NCBI GenBank assembly: GCA_903851305.1
Contig: CAINNX010000184.1
Span: 1 to 58,806 of the forward strand
Source: an uncultured Hyphomicrobiales bacterium
Lineage (GTDB): Bacteria; Pseudomonadota; Alphaproteobacteria; Rhizobiales; Beijerinckiaceae
DNA: 58,806 bases
Reading direction: 5' to 3'
Shown here in pieces: positions 8,144-17,088 of this stretch (position 1 is the stretch's first letter; each line of letters starts with the position of its first letter). Position numbers and translations under genes: made by a program. The notes below the pieces were generated by a model that saw nothing but the letters and a program-made list of their open reading frames with translations, ran no database searches and was not told the DNA's origin.

Positions 8144-8640
8144 CGCGGCATCCCTTCGAAGGGCGCGCAACTGTTGGCGCGCCGATACGAGTTGACTTCG
8201 TGGATGGCAACGACCCTCCCCGCGCGTTGGAGACGCGGAAGCGGAATCGGCAACCATCCGTGACCTGTGCCGCCTGACTGAACCATTTCAGCCAGACAAA
8301 CACTGGTCGGGTGCTGCGCCGTAGGACACGTCCACCCCAGAGCAGCATGATGCTGTCCAAGGGATCAGTGGCCATCGATTGGATGGGATGAGCTCCCGTC
8401 CGCACGTGCGGCAAGAAAGACAAGCCTCTTCGGTACGCCAGCCTTTGGAGGGCTGACAGAGACGAAAAAGCCCGGTCCGTCGTTGCTTTAAGTCGCGTCC
8501 CCCGTTTGGCGGGGTTCGCCGGTTCGCTCCGGCTGCCGGTTTTTTACTGACGAGTGACCGGCCTCTTGTCCGGATCCCCGCCAACCGACACACGACCACA
8601 GGCACGTGCGATTTGGGCAAGGCGGAAAATATGTATTTTT
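8144..8640 (-). promoter_or_regulatory. Long structured 5' leader of the polyamine operon (speF-leader candidate)
   Basis: About 640 bases separate the decarboxylase from the divergent opgG gene and hold no convincing gene. On the minus strand the part near the decarboxylase is rich in strong hairpins: GCCGG/CCGGC (about 8519-8535), CCCCG/CGGGG, CAGCA/TGCTG (about 8344-8356), and GGCGCGC/GCGCGCC (8162-8183). The last partly overlaps a second palindrome, CCCTTCGAAGGG (8152-8163), which contains the Shine-Dalgarno, so the two folds compete. A known RNA family, the alphaproteobacterial speF leader, sits upstream of ornithine decarboxylase genes in this group. I infer membership from position and structure, not from an alignment. 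A possible upstream reading frame starts at 8375 (MATDPLDSIMLLWGG) and overlaps the decarboxylase start out of frame. Confidence 0.5.
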
Positions 8641-8787
8641 CAGGGGGGTGCAAGTGTTTTTTTAGACTCTGCAGATGAATCTGCGCAGATCCTTTCCATC
8701 CTGTTGCAAAAATCACAGCAACCCGCCACGCAAAGGCTGCTTGCAGCCCCGCTCAAACGGGCTTAACCGATTTCTGAAGGCGCGCTT

Positions 8788-10365
8788 GTGCGCCAGCACA
8801 TGAAGGCAAACATGCCGCATTTGACCCGCCGCGGACTTTCATCGCTGCTCGCTGGCACAGCACTTAGCCTGCCGGCCATGCCACGTGCCTTCGCGCAGGC
8901 ACCCCAGCAAAAGCCCGCCCGCTTTGCCTTTGAAGATGTCCAGCGGCGTGCCCGGGAGCTGTCCACAGCGCCCTTTGCGCCAGCGCCTGCTTTGCCAGAT
9001 GCCATTCAGAAGCTTGATTACGAGACTTGGCGCGACATCCGTTTCAAGCCGGACCGCGCAGCCCTTGGCGGCTCCGCCTTCCGCCTGCAGACCTTTCACT
9101 TGGGCCATCTTTACCGCCGCCCTGTAACGGTCAATCTGATCCGCGAGGGAATTGCGACACCGATTCCCTATTCGCAGGGGCTGTTCGATTATGGCCGGGC
9201 CAAATTCGACAAGCCATTGCCCGTCAATCTCGGCTTTGCGGGCTTTCGTCTGCATTATGCGCTGAATGACCCGCGCGTCTTTGACGAGGCTATTTCATTT
9301 CTAGGCAGCAACGCCTTCCGCCTGCTTGGCCGCGGCCAACGCTACGGATCGTCAGCCCAGGGCTTGGCGGTCAACGGCGGCCTGGAGACAGAAGAAAATC
9401 CACAGTTCATTGAATTCTGGGTCGAGACACCCGAAGCCAATGCTGAGCGCCTGACATTTTATGCCCTGCTCGATGGCGAATCCGTCACGGGCGCTTTCCG
9501 CTTTGATTTAACGCCGGGCATTGATTCGGCGGTGGATGTCTCTGCGACGCTGCACCCACGCCGGACGATCCAAAAGCTTGGACTGGCACCGCTCTCCTCC
9601 ATGTTCCTGACCGGCGAGAATGATCGGCGCATTTCGGGCGACTGGCGCCCAGAATTGCATGACGCCGATGGCTTGCTCATCAATACCGGCTCCAGCGAAT
9701 GGCTGTGGCGGCCACTGCGCAATCCAGCGCGACAGGAAATCTCATCCTTCGTCGATCGCGATGTGAAGGGCTTTGGCCTGATGCAGCGCGACCGGACATT
9801 TGAACATTATCAAGACCTCGACTTGTCCTATGAATTGCGCCCCTCTTATTGGATCGAGCCGCGCGAGGGTTGGGGCGAGGGCCGCATTGAACTGATCGAG
9901 TCGCCAGCCAAAGATGATACGCAAAACAATATCTGGGCAGCATGGGTGCCCAATGCGCCTGTAGAGCCGGGCAAGCCGATCACTTTGTCTTGGCGCGTCA
10001 CTTCAAGCTTCGACATGCGCCGCCTATCGCCCAATGGCCGCGCCATCTCGACCTTCCCGACACCGCCGCGCGCCTTTGGCTCATCCGAGCCCGTGCTGCC
10101 GGGCTCGCGCCGTTTCCTCATCGATTTCGCTGGCGGTGAATTGCGCTATTACCAGACTCAGCCGGACGTGGTGGAAATTGTGCCCTCCACCACAAGCGGC
10201 GAGATCACGCGCGCCTTTGTGCAAGCCAATCCGCAAACCGGTGGCTTCCGCGCCGCCTTTGATGTGCAACTCGCACCTGGACAAAGCACCGATCTGCGCG
10301 CTTTTCTGCGTACAGGCTCACGCGCTTTGACCGAAACATGGACATTCCCGTGGCGCGCGGAATAA
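8788..10365 (+). CDS. opgG: Periplasmic glucan biosynthesis protein, MdoG/OpgG family
   Basis: A 525-residue exported protein. Its leader has a twin-arginine-like RRGLSSLLAGTALSLPA segment and ends at AFAQA. The mature part begins with the family opening FAFEDVQRRARELS and includes YETWRDIRFKPD and FHLGHLYRRPV, as in MdoG/OpgD. The role is building or modifying osmoregulated periplasmic (cyclic or linear) beta-glucans. The GTG at 8788 follows TGAAGG by 7 bases; an ATG at 8800 is the alternative. No mdoH glucosyltransferase is adjacent in this window. The gene is divergent from the polyamine operon. Confidence 0.92.
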   Translation: MRQHMKANMPHLTRRGLSSLLAGTALSLPAMPRAFAQAPQQKPARFAFEDVQRRARELSTAPFAPAPALPDAIQKLDYETWRDIRFKPDRAALGGSAFRLQTFHLGHLYRRPVTVNLIREGIATPIPYSQGLFDYGRAKFDKPLPVNLGFAGFRLHYALNDPRVFDEAISFLGSNAFRLLGRGQRYGSSAQGLAVNGGLETEENPQFIEFWVETPEANAERLTFYALLDGESVTGAFRFDLTPGIDSAVDVSATLHPRRTIQKLGLAPLSSMFLTGENDRRISGDWRPELHDADGLLINTGSSEWLWRPLRNPARQEISSFVDRDVKGFGLMQRDRTFEHYQDLDLSYELRPSYWIEPREGWGEGRIELIESPAKDDTQNNIWAAWVPNAPVEPGKPITLSWRVTSSFDMRRLSPNGRAISTFPTPPRAFGSSEPVLPGSRRFLIDFAGGELRYYQTQPDVVEIVPSTTSGEITRAFVQANPQTGGFRAAFDVQLAPGQSTDLRAFLRTGSRALTETWTFPWRAE

Positions 10366-10814
10366 AGGCGAAAGCCACAATCCGGAAAGCGCGCCTTGCC
10401 GATCTCGACCGCGTGGAAGAGATCGAGTGGAGCGTGTTCAATTCCGACCAACTCTCGCGCCAATCTCTGCGCCGCTATATGCAGGTCACCTCTACAGCGA
10501 TGGTCGTCGCGCAAGAAGGCAAAACCATCACAGGCTATGCGTTGGTGGGGTTTCGCAAAGGTTCGAACATCGGGCGGCTTTATTCCATCGCCGTTGATAA
10601 AGCTTGCGCTGGGCGCGGCGTGGGCCGCCTCCTGCTCGATGCCAGCGAACGGGCGGCGAAAAAGCGCAAATGCACGCTCTTTGCTTTGGAAGTGCGTGCT
10701 GACAACAAGCGCGCGATCAAACTCTACAAGAAGAATGATTATATGCTGATCGGGCGTGAAGATGATTGGTATGAAGATGGTGGTGCGGCGCTGAAATTCG
10801 AGAAAGCGCTTTAA
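10338..10814 (+). CDS. GNAT acetyltransferase, RimI-like
   Basis: A 158-residue protein overlapping the end of opgG by 28 bases in another frame. GRLYSIAVDKACAGRGVGR (about residues 76-94) is the acetyl-CoA motif A. LEVRADNKRAIKLYKKNDY is the RimI-type motif B. It ends in a short acidic and aromatic stretch (DDWYEDGGAALKFEKAL). Such proteins acetylate protein N-termini, amino acids or peptides; the target is not evident. Because the ATG at 10338 lies within opgG it depends on translational coupling. Confidence 0.82.
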   Translation: MDIPVARGIKAKATIRKARLADLDRVEEIEWSVFNSDQLSRQSLRRYMQVTSTAMVVAQEGKTITGYALVGFRKGSNIGRLYSIAVDKACAGRGVGRLLLDASERAAKKRKCTLFALEVRADNKRAIKLYKKNDYMLIGREDDWYEDGGAALKFEKAL

Positions 10815-11617
10815 TCGAGCGGGCCGTCTGCCAGACGCGCAAGATCGAAAGCCTCGATATCTTGCAGCAATTCAATGAAAGCGGTTGCGCCATAATCAGC
10901 GCACGCTTCACCTTTCTCGAGACTGGCTGCTTGCGCATTGCCCATCGCGCCTGAGTGCGACAAATCCTGCGACATCCAGCCAAAACCCACACCGTGATGG
11001 GCGCGCAGCCATGTGAACGAGCGCTCCATTTCAGCATTGGTGCTAGGAAAATCAGCCAGCTCTTCATCGCGCACCAGATCAGGGCGATAAGCCATCATCA
11101 ATGAGGTTTCGATATCGCCGCCATGAATGCCATGCGCGCGCTCTGGCTCAGTGAAGAGATCGTCGGGGTAGCCAAAGCGCGTCCAGGAGCAAATCACGAC
11201 CAACATGGTAAAGCGGCGGCGCAATTCGCGCGCAACATGATCCATCACCGCGACGTTGCCGCCATGCGAATTGAGCAAGACCATTTTGCGCACACCCGCG
11301 CGATGCAGGCTCTCGCCGAGCTCGATCCAGGCGCGGGTCGCAGTTTCTGCCGAGAGAGTCAGCGTGCCAGGGAATGAATTATGCTCGTCCGACTTGCCGA
11401 TGGTCTGGATGGGCAGGAAGAGCACGGGCGATTCATCTGGCAAACGGTGGATGACCCGCTCCAGATAGCCCTCCATGATGAACGTATCGGTGCCCAGCGG
11501 CAGATGCGGCCCGTGCTGTTCGACGGCCGCCACCGGCAAGACAGCGATGAGCTTTTCCCGGTCGAGGAGCTCGAAATCGGTCCAGGCAAGTTCGGTCCAG
11601 AAATGAGTCGGCAGCAT
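10811..11617 (-). CDS. Creatininase-family amidohydrolase
   Basis: A 268-residue protein from an ATG at 11617. It has the creatininase metal motifs: LPVAAVEQHGPHLPLGTDT (Glu and His-x-x-x-x-x-x-x-Asp) near residues 28-46, NSHGGN at about 118, and HGIHGGDIETS at about 160. Family members hydrolyse creatinine, N-formyl or other cyclic amides, or mature peptides (MftE). The substrate here is open. The upstream in-frame stretch to 11878 is the antisense of a palindromic repeat and is not part of the gene. It is divergent from the ABC importer at 11796, with the repeat between them. Confidence 0.85.
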   Translation of the reverse strand: MLPTHFWTELAWTDFELLDREKLIAVLPVAAVEQHGPHLPLGTDTFIMEGYLERVIHRLPDESPVLFLPIQTIGKSDEHNSFPGTLTLSAETATRAWIELGESLHRAGVRKMVLLNSHGGNVAVMDHVARELRRRFTMLVVICSWTRFGYPDDLFTEPERAHGIHGGDIETSLMMAYRPDLVRDEELADFPSTNAEMERSFTWLRAHHGVGFGWMSQDLSHSGAMGNAQAASLEKGEACADYGATAFIELLQDIEAFDLARLADGPLD

Positions 11618-11657
11618 GAGCGGGTGACCTTTCGGGCGAGAAATTAGCCCAGTCCCG

Positions 11658-11745
11658 CCGTCATTGCGAGGAGCAAAGCGACGAAGCAATCCAGGGGCCT
11701 CACGCGAGGCTTCTGGATTGCTTCGGCTCACGCTCGCAATGACGG
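11658..11745. repeat. Long palindromic intergenic repeat, copy 1
   Basis: An imperfect 88-base palindrome. The outer arms are CCGTCATTGCGAG and CTCGCAATGACGG; the inner arms contain GAAGCAATCCAG and CTGGATTGCTTC. It sits between the divergent creatininase and ABC importer genes. A second copy is at 22294-22382. Such elements are widespread in Hyphomicrobiales intergenic regions and fold into long hairpins in RNA or single-stranded DNA. Confidence 0.85.
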
Positions 11746-11795
11746 GTGGACTTTGCGGCCCGGAACGCCACATTAGGGAGATGACGGAGAGATCT

Positions 11796-12782
11796 ATGCA
11801 GACGGCATTACGAGCACTGGTGGTTTTTCTGGCTGGCAGCCTATCTGCCCAAGCAGCCGACAAAGTGCGCTTCGGCACGAATTGGCTGGCACAGGCCGAA
11901 CATGGTGGCTTTTATCAAGCCTTGGCAGATGGCACTTATGCCAAATACGGGCTGGATGTGGAGATCGTCCAAGGCGGTCCACAATCCAACACGCGCCTCA
12001 TGCTGCCCACAGGCCGCCTCGAATTTGTCATGGGCGGCAATATGATTCAGGCCTTTGCCGCCGTTGAACAAGATGTGCCGACGATCGTCGTCGCCGCCAT
12101 GTTCCAGAAAGATCCGCAAGTTTTCATGTCGCATCCGGGCCAAGTCCGCGACACATTCAAGGAACTCGTCGGCGCGCCCATCTATCTCGGCAAGGATTTT
12201 GTGGCCGCATCTTTTCCATGGTTCAAAATGGAATATGGATTCCGCGATGCCGATCTGCGCCCGTATAACTTCAACGCCGGGCCCTTCATCGCCAATCAGC
12301 AATCGGTGCAGCAAGGTTATGTGACCGCCGAGCCCTTCGCGATTGAAAAGCAGGCGGGTTTCAAGCCCAATGTGTTTCTGCTCGCCGATTATGGATTTGA
12401 CACTTATTCCACCACCATTGAAACACGCGCCGATCTGATCGCCAAAAACCCCGATCTCGTGCAGCGCTTTGTCGATGCCTCCATTATCGGCTGGGTGAAT
12501 TATCTCAAAGGCGACAATGAAAAAGCCAATGCGCTCATCCGCCGCGACAATCCCGACATGAGCGCCGAGCAGATCGCTTATTCCATCGCCAAGATGAAGG
12601 AATATGGCATTGTCGATTCCGGCGACAGCAAGACGCTGGGCGTGGGCGCGATGACAGACGAGCGGCAGAAAAGCTTTTTCGACAAAATGGTGAAATCGGG
12701 CGTGGTGAAAGCCTCGCTTGATTATCGCCGCGCCTATACATTGCGCTTTGTCAACAAAAGCGTCGGTGTGGAGACGAAGTGA
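11796..12782 (+). CDS. ABC transporter substrate-binding protein, NMT1/THI5-like (NitT/TauT type)
   Basis: A 328-residue protein with a signal peptide (MQTALRALVVFLAGSLSAQA) and mature start DKVRFGTNWLAQAEHGGFY, the typical opening of the NMT1/THI5-like periplasmic binding family. Members bind pyrimidines, sulfonates, nitrate or related small molecules. It is the first gene of a tight three-gene ABC importer; its TGA overlaps the GTG of the ATPase. The ATG at 11796 is preceded by GGAGAG; an in-frame ATG at 11781 is possible. The ligand cannot be told from sequence alone. Confidence 0.87.
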   Translation: MQTALRALVVFLAGSLSAQAADKVRFGTNWLAQAEHGGFYQALADGTYAKYGLDVEIVQGGPQSNTRLMLPTGRLEFVMGGNMIQAFAAVEQDVPTIVVAAMFQKDPQVFMSHPGQVRDTFKELVGAPIYLGKDFVAASFPWFKMEYGFRDADLRPYNFNAGPFIANQQSVQQGYVTAEPFAIEKQAGFKPNVFLLADYGFDTYSTTIETRADLIAKNPDLVQRFVDASIIGWVNYLKGDNEKANALIRRDNPDMSAEQIAYSIAKMKEYGIVDSGDSKTLGVGAMTDERQKSFFDKMVKSGVVKASLDYRRAYTLRFVNKSVGVETK

Positions 12783-13522
12783 GTTTGCTCTCTCTCAAGC
12801 AAATCAGCAAAACATTTGCCAATGGCACACGCGCGCTGGGCCAACTCGATCTCAGCGTTGCGCGCGGTGAATTCATTTCACTGCTTGGCCCCTCAGGCTG
12901 TGGCAAATCAACAGCGTTGCGTCTGATAGCAGGCCTTGATCAAACTGACAGCGGCTCCCTCACATGGAATGAGGCCAGGCCCGACATTGGCTTTGTCTTT
13001 CAAGATCCGACCCTGATGCCTTGGACCAATGTCTTCGACAATGTCTATCTGCCGCTACGGCTCAAAGGTGTAACGCGCACAGAGGCGACGCCCAAAATCA
13101 TGGACGTGCTGACGCGTGTCGGCTTGAGAGATTTTGCCCAAAGTTTTCCGCGTGAATTGTCCGGCGGCATGAAAATGCGCGCGTCCATTGCGCGCGCTCT
13201 GGTGTTGCGTCCAGCTCTCCTGCTGATGGACGAGCCCTTTGCAGCGCTGGATGAAATTACCCGCCTCAAACTCAATCGTGATCTGCTGGAGTTGCAAGCC
13301 GAGCTTGGTATGACCGTGATCTTTGTCACGCATTCGGTCTATGAGAGTGCTTATCTGTCGAGCCGCATCTGCGTCTTCTCGCATCGGCCGGGACGGATCA
13401 TCGAGTCCATTGATGTCGGACCTTCAGGCCCGCGTGACGATGCGTTTCGTTTGACCAGCGCCTATCTCGAAACCTGCCAGCGCGCCTCAACGGCCCTTCA
13501 AAATGCCATGGAGCGTGCATGA
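12779..13522 (+). CDS. ABC transporter ATPase (NitT/TauT type)
   Basis: A 247-residue nucleotide-binding subunit. Walker A is GPSGCGKST, the Q-loop lies in FVFQDPTLMPWTNV, the signature is LSGGMKMRASIARAL and Walker B is LLLMDEPFAALD. The FQDPTLMPW segment is typical of SsuB/TauB/NrtD-like ATPases. The GTG start overlaps the stop of the binding-protein gene (GTGA), and its own end overlaps the permease start (ATGA). The three genes therefore form one translationally coupled importer. Confidence 0.93.
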   Translation: MSLLSLKQISKTFANGTRALGQLDLSVARGEFISLLGPSGCGKSTALRLIAGLDQTDSGSLTWNEARPDIGFVFQDPTLMPWTNVFDNVYLPLRLKGVTRTEATPKIMDVLTRVGLRDFAQSFPRELSGGMKMRASIARALVLRPALLLMDEPFAALDEITRLKLNRDLLELQAELGMTVIFVTHSVYESAYLSSRICVFSHRPGRIIESIDVGPSGPRDDAFRLTSAYLETCQRASTALQNAMERA

Positions 13523-14292
13523 GATCCGCACGCCTCCTGCCACTCCTCACATTCGCAGCCCTCTTGCTTGGCTGGGAAGCGCTTGTGCAAATCCAGAACA
13601 TTCCACCCTATGTGCTGCCCGCACCCACACGCATCCTCGTCACCTTACGCGAAGACTGTGCGCTTTTGTCAGCTGCACTTTTGGTGACGTTGAAGATCAC
13701 AGTTCTGGCACTGGCACTCGCCACCAGCATTGGCGTGGCGCTGGCTATTTTGTTTGCGCAATGGAGCTGGCTCGAGCGCACCTTCTTTCCCATCGCTGTC
13801 ATTTTGCAGGTGACGCCGATCATTGCCATTGCGCCTTTGCTGCTGATTTATCTGGATGCCGATACAGCGGTGCTGGCTTGCGCTTTTCTCGTCGCGTTCT
13901 TTCCAATTCTCTCCAACACGGCACTGGGCCTGTCATCGACCGATCACAATCTGCGCGATCTGTTTGATCTCTACGGCGCCTCGCCTTGGCAGCAGATGTA
14001 CCTGTTGCGGCTGCCCTCGGCGCTTCCCTATTTTCTGGGTGGACTGCGCATCGCAGGTGGACTGGCGCTGATTGGTGCCATTGCCGCCGAAATTGCAGCA
14101 GGCGCATCAGGCCAGGGTGCGGGGCTTGCCTATCGTATTGTGGAAGCGGGCTACCGGCTCAATATCCCGCGCATGTTTGCAGCCCTTGTGCTGATCTCGG
14201 TGGCGGGCATTTCTATCTGGCTTGTTCTCGAACTTGTGACCAACCAATTGCTGAAGCGGTGGCATGATTCGGCGCGTGACCTGAGCCGATAA
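13519..14292 (+). CDS. ABC transporter permease (NitT/TauT type)
   Basis: A 257-residue inner-membrane protein with about six hydrophobic segments. The coupling-helix motif region around DLFDLYGASPWQQMYLLRLP resembles the EAA loop (EAAxxxGAsxwq) that docks on the ATPase. It is the last gene of the importer beginning at 11796. A 71-base gap without a clear terminator separates it from the Bug protein gene, so read-through is possible. Confidence 0.9.
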   Translation: MRSARLLPLLTFAALLLGWEALVQIQNIPPYVLPAPTRILVTLREDCALLSAALLVTLKITVLALALATSIGVALAILFAQWSWLERTFFPIAVILQVTPIIAIAPLLLIYLDADTAVLACAFLVAFFPILSNTALGLSSTDHNLRDLFDLYGASPWQQMYLLRLPSALPYFLGGLRIAGGLALIGAIAAEIAAGASGQGAGLAYRIVEAGYRLNIPRMFAALVLISVAGISIWLVLELVTNQLLKRWHDSARDLSR

Positions 14293-14363
14293 AACCGGCA
14301 TTTGCACAGACGCGCACTTTGTGGTGCGCTGGCAAGAGACACACAGCTTGGGAGACGCCCTGC

Positions 14364-15344
14364 ATGGTTCGCCAATTTAACCGTCGCCATTTTACCGCCC
14401 TGCTGGGCGCTGCCGCTGTCAGCGCCCCTGCTCTCGCGCAATCGTCACCTTGGCCCACACGGCCCATCCGCTTGATCCTGCCCTTTGGCGCGGGCGGCGT
14501 GGCCGATATTACTGCCCGCGTTGTGACAGAACGTCTGGGCGATAAACTCGGCCAGCGTTTCGTGATTGAAAATCAGCCCGGCCCCGGTGGCATCAATGCT
14601 GCGCGCTCGGTTCTGTCGGGCGGCACCGATGGTTACACATTGGCACTCTTTTCCAATGGCACGGCTGTCAGCGTGAACATGTTCAAAGATCTGCGCTTTG
14701 ATCCGGTCAAAGATTTCACGCCAGTCTCAACGCTGGGTTTCTTTGATTTCATTCTGGCGACAGACGCCAAGTCACGCTACCAGACGCTGAAAGATTTCAT
14801 CGATTACGGCAAAGCCAATCCGGGCAAGATGAATGTCGGTACGGTCATTGTCGGCTCGACACAAAATCTGTCGGCTGAATTGCTGAAGTCCATGACGGGC
14901 CTCGACTTCCGCATCGTGCCCTTCCGCAACACACCTGATTTGATGATATCGTTGACGCGCGGTGACGTCGATTTGATGATTGATTCCTATTCCGCGCTGA
15001 AAAGCATGATTGATGACAATCAAGTGCGTGCACTGGCCTCCTCCGGTCCGGTGCGCTCGTCCGTCACACCCAAACTGCCCACAGCCGCAGAGGCTGGCGT
15101 ACCTGGCTATGATGCCACGTCGTGGAATGCCATCTTTGCTCCCGCAGGTACACCCACCGATGTGATTGCCAAAATGCAAAAGGCCATTGCTGAAGTGCTG
15201 GCGGAAGAAGAAATCAAGCGCAAACTTCTGGAACTGGGCATTGAAGCGCGAGCCACAGCAGGTGCTGGTTTGGCCAGTCAGCTTGATGCTGACATTGTCA
15301 AATGGGGCGAGGTGATCGCCAAAGCCAATATTCCGAAAAACTAA
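14364..15344 (+). CDS. Bug-family (tripartite tricarboxylate transporter) binding protein
   Basis: A 326-residue exported protein with a twin-arginine-like leader (RRHFTALLGAAAVSAPALA). WPTRPIRLILPFGAGGVADI and VIENQPGPGGINAARSV are the hallmark ligand-loop motifs of Bug/TctC proteins, which bind carboxylates such as citrate, aromatic acids or amino acids. No TctA/TctB membrane subunits are near, as is common for orphan Bug proteins. The ATG at 14364 follows GGGAG at 9 bases. The next gene, a 2-hydroxyacid dehydrogenase, is 30 bases away and may use the imported acid. Confidence 0.9.
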   Translation: MVRQFNRRHFTALLGAAAVSAPALAQSSPWPTRPIRLILPFGAGGVADITARVVTERLGDKLGQRFVIENQPGPGGINAARSVLSGGTDGYTLALFSNGTAVSVNMFKDLRFDPVKDFTPVSTLGFFDFILATDAKSRYQTLKDFIDYGKANPGKMNVGTVIVGSTQNLSAELLKSMTGLDFRIVPFRNTPDLMISLTRGDVDLMIDSYSALKSMIDDNQVRALASSGPVRSSVTPKLPTAAEAGVPGYDATSWNAIFAPAGTPTDVIAKMQKAIAEVLAEEEIKRKLLELGIEARATAGAGLASQLDADIVKWGEVIAKANIPKN

Positions 15345-15374
15345 AACGATCAGAGACGGGACAGAGAGACACAC

Positions 15375-16361
15375 ATGACTGAACTTCTGATGCCTGTGCG
15401 TCTCTCTGAATCCATCACCGCCTTGCTGGACACGCGCTACAGGCTCCATCATTTGTGGGAGGCCACAGATCCCGAAGCGCTGATCAACGAAATGGCGCCG
15501 CGCATTGAGGTGATTGTGACCGCAGGCTCCATTCTGGCAAGCGGCATGTCCTTTATCATCGATGCGGCTTTCATTGCGCGTTTTCCCAATCTGAAACTCA
15601 TCGCCAACCATGGCGTAGGCTATGACACGATCGACGCCGGCTTTGCGGCCACACGCGGGATCATGGTCACCAACACACCTGATGTGCTGACAGATGAAAC
15701 GGCCGATACAGCCTTTGGTCTTGTGCTGAACACGGTGCGCGAGTTTCCGTCAGCCGAGCGCTATTTGCGTGCGGGCCAATGGCTCAGCGGTCCCTATCGG
15801 CTCACCGCCAGTCTGCGTGGCAAGACGATGGGGATTCTGGGTCTGGGGCGGATTGGCAAAGCCATTGCCAAGCGCGGTGAAGCTTTTGGGCTGGCCATCG
15901 CTTATTGTGGGCGCAACAGGCAGACAGATGTGCCCTATGCCTATTACGCCACGCCTCAGGCGCTTGCAGGGGCTTGCGACATTCTGGTTGTGGCGGCACC
16001 GGGCGGCGCGCAGACGCGCAACATCATCAACAATGACGTCCTCAAAGCGCTAGGGCCCAGCGGATTCCTGATCAATATCGCACGCGGCTCGTTGATCGAC
16101 GAACCGGCCTTGATCTTGGCCTTGCGCAACGGCACGATTGCTGGCGCCGGGCTTGATGTGTTTGCGCAGGAGCCCAAAGTGCCGGGGGATTTCCTCGCCC
16201 TCGACAATGTCGTGTTGCTGCCTCATGTCGGCTCAGCCAGCCACGAAACAAGACAGGCTATGGCCAATTTGCTGGTCGCAAATATCGACGCTTATGCGAC
16301 GGGAGGCCAATTGCTGACACCCGTGGCAGAGTGCATGCTTGCTCGACCGCCTGCGCAATGA
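15375..16361 (+). CDS. D-2-hydroxyacid dehydrogenase
   Basis: A 328-residue NAD(P)-dependent enzyme. GKTMGILGLGRIGKAIAKR (about residues 148-166) is the Rossmann glycine motif. LINIARGSLIDEPAL carries the catalytic arginine, DVFAQEPKVP the glutamate, and LPHVGSASHETRQAM the catalytic histidine. It resembles glyoxylate/hydroxypyruvate reductases. It lies directly downstream of a Bug binding protein, which fits reduction or oxidation of an imported 2-oxo or 2-hydroxy acid. Confidence 0.92.
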   Translation: MTELLMPVRLSESITALLDTRYRLHHLWEATDPEALINEMAPRIEVIVTAGSILASGMSFIIDAAFIARFPNLKLIANHGVGYDTIDAGFAATRGIMVTNTPDVLTDETADTAFGLVLNTVREFPSAERYLRAGQWLSGPYRLTASLRGKTMGILGLGRIGKAIAKRGEAFGLAIAYCGRNRQTDVPYAYYATPQALAGACDILVVAAPGGAQTRNIINNDVLKALGPSGFLINIARGSLIDEPALILALRNGTIAGAGLDVFAQEPKVPGDFLALDNVVLLPHVGSASHETRQAMANLLVANIDAYATGGQLLTPVAECMLARPPAQ

Positions 16362-16404
16362 TAGCGCACAGTTAAATATGCTCACGCTTCCGGAGATCTG
16401 CATC

Positions 16405-16887
16405 ATGACATTGGCAAGCCCAAGCGCTTTGTATGCCGCGCTGTTCTCGGCTGCCCTTTTGTCGACCCCGGCGCAGGCGCAGAATTTTCTCAACGCCGAC
16501 CCGAAAGTGCCCCCCGCTGAAATGCGTGTTGGAGCGCCCCCCAATGGCGTAACAGAGGTGGCAGCGCCATCGCCAACGCCGGCTCCCGCCCCAGCTCAGG
16601 TCAATGTCACCGTCAATGATCCACCCGGCCGCTACGCCCCGCTGCGCGAGGGCAAGAAGGATACGGGCTGCATGATCACGCTGGAGGCCAGCCGCAAAGC
16701 CCTGTTGGCGCCAGCCTGCAGAGATCAGGGGCTCGTCGTATTTGATCCTGTGAACTGGCAGCTGGAGCGCGGCCGCTTGGGGCTGACTGCCCGCAAAGGC
16801 CACAAGGCCTGGTTCGACCGCCAGAGCGATGGGACCTGGCTGCGCGACCCGAAAGATGGAAAAACCTTGATTTTGCGGCTCATTTGA
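16405..16887 (+). CDS. Secreted AprI/Inh-type protease inhibitor domain protein (Omp19-like)
   Basis: A 160-residue protein with a signal peptide ending at AQA and then a proline/alanine-rich linker (APSPTPAPAPAQ). The C-terminal domain of about 90 residues has the two cysteines and final tryptophan-rich strand pattern of the AprI/Inh family, as in Brucella Omp19: a Cys in DTGCMITLEASRK and another in LLAPACRDQGLVVF. Such proteins inhibit proteases in the periplasm or outside the cell. The ATG at 16405 follows CCGGAG. No lipobox cysteine is seen, so unlike Omp19 it is probably soluble. Confidence 0.75.
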   Translation: MTLASPSALYAALFSAALLSTPAQAQNFLNADPKVPPAEMRVGAPPNGVTEVAAPSPTPAPAPAQVNVTVNDPPGRYAPLREGKKDTGCMITLEASRKALLAPACRDQGLVVFDPVNWQLERGRLGLTARKGHKAWFDRQSDGTWLRDPKDGKTLILRLI

Positions 16888-17088
16888 AAAGTTAACACGC
16901 AAAATCAGGCATTTCTTACTACTTTCAGTCATTTAGCCCAATAACCAGAGGGTCTGCGTTAAAGATATGGGCATTTTTGGCTCATAAATCCTTCTCCGCG
17001 ACCCATTCCTGCCTTTTTCTCGCCGCACCGCACAATGAAAAGCCTGCTCGCAGACCACGTGATGGCCTGATTGAGCCCAGGAGTTCCA

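Noticed and set aside
8288-8716. 142-codon minus-strand frame in the decarboxylase leader
   Set aside because: It crosses several strong RNA hairpins, has no ribosome site and matches no family; better seen as leader RNA.
11618-11878. N-terminal extension of the creatininase-family gene
   Set aside because: The extra 87 codons are the antisense of the palindromic repeat and of the next gene's start; the ATG at 11617 matches the family start.
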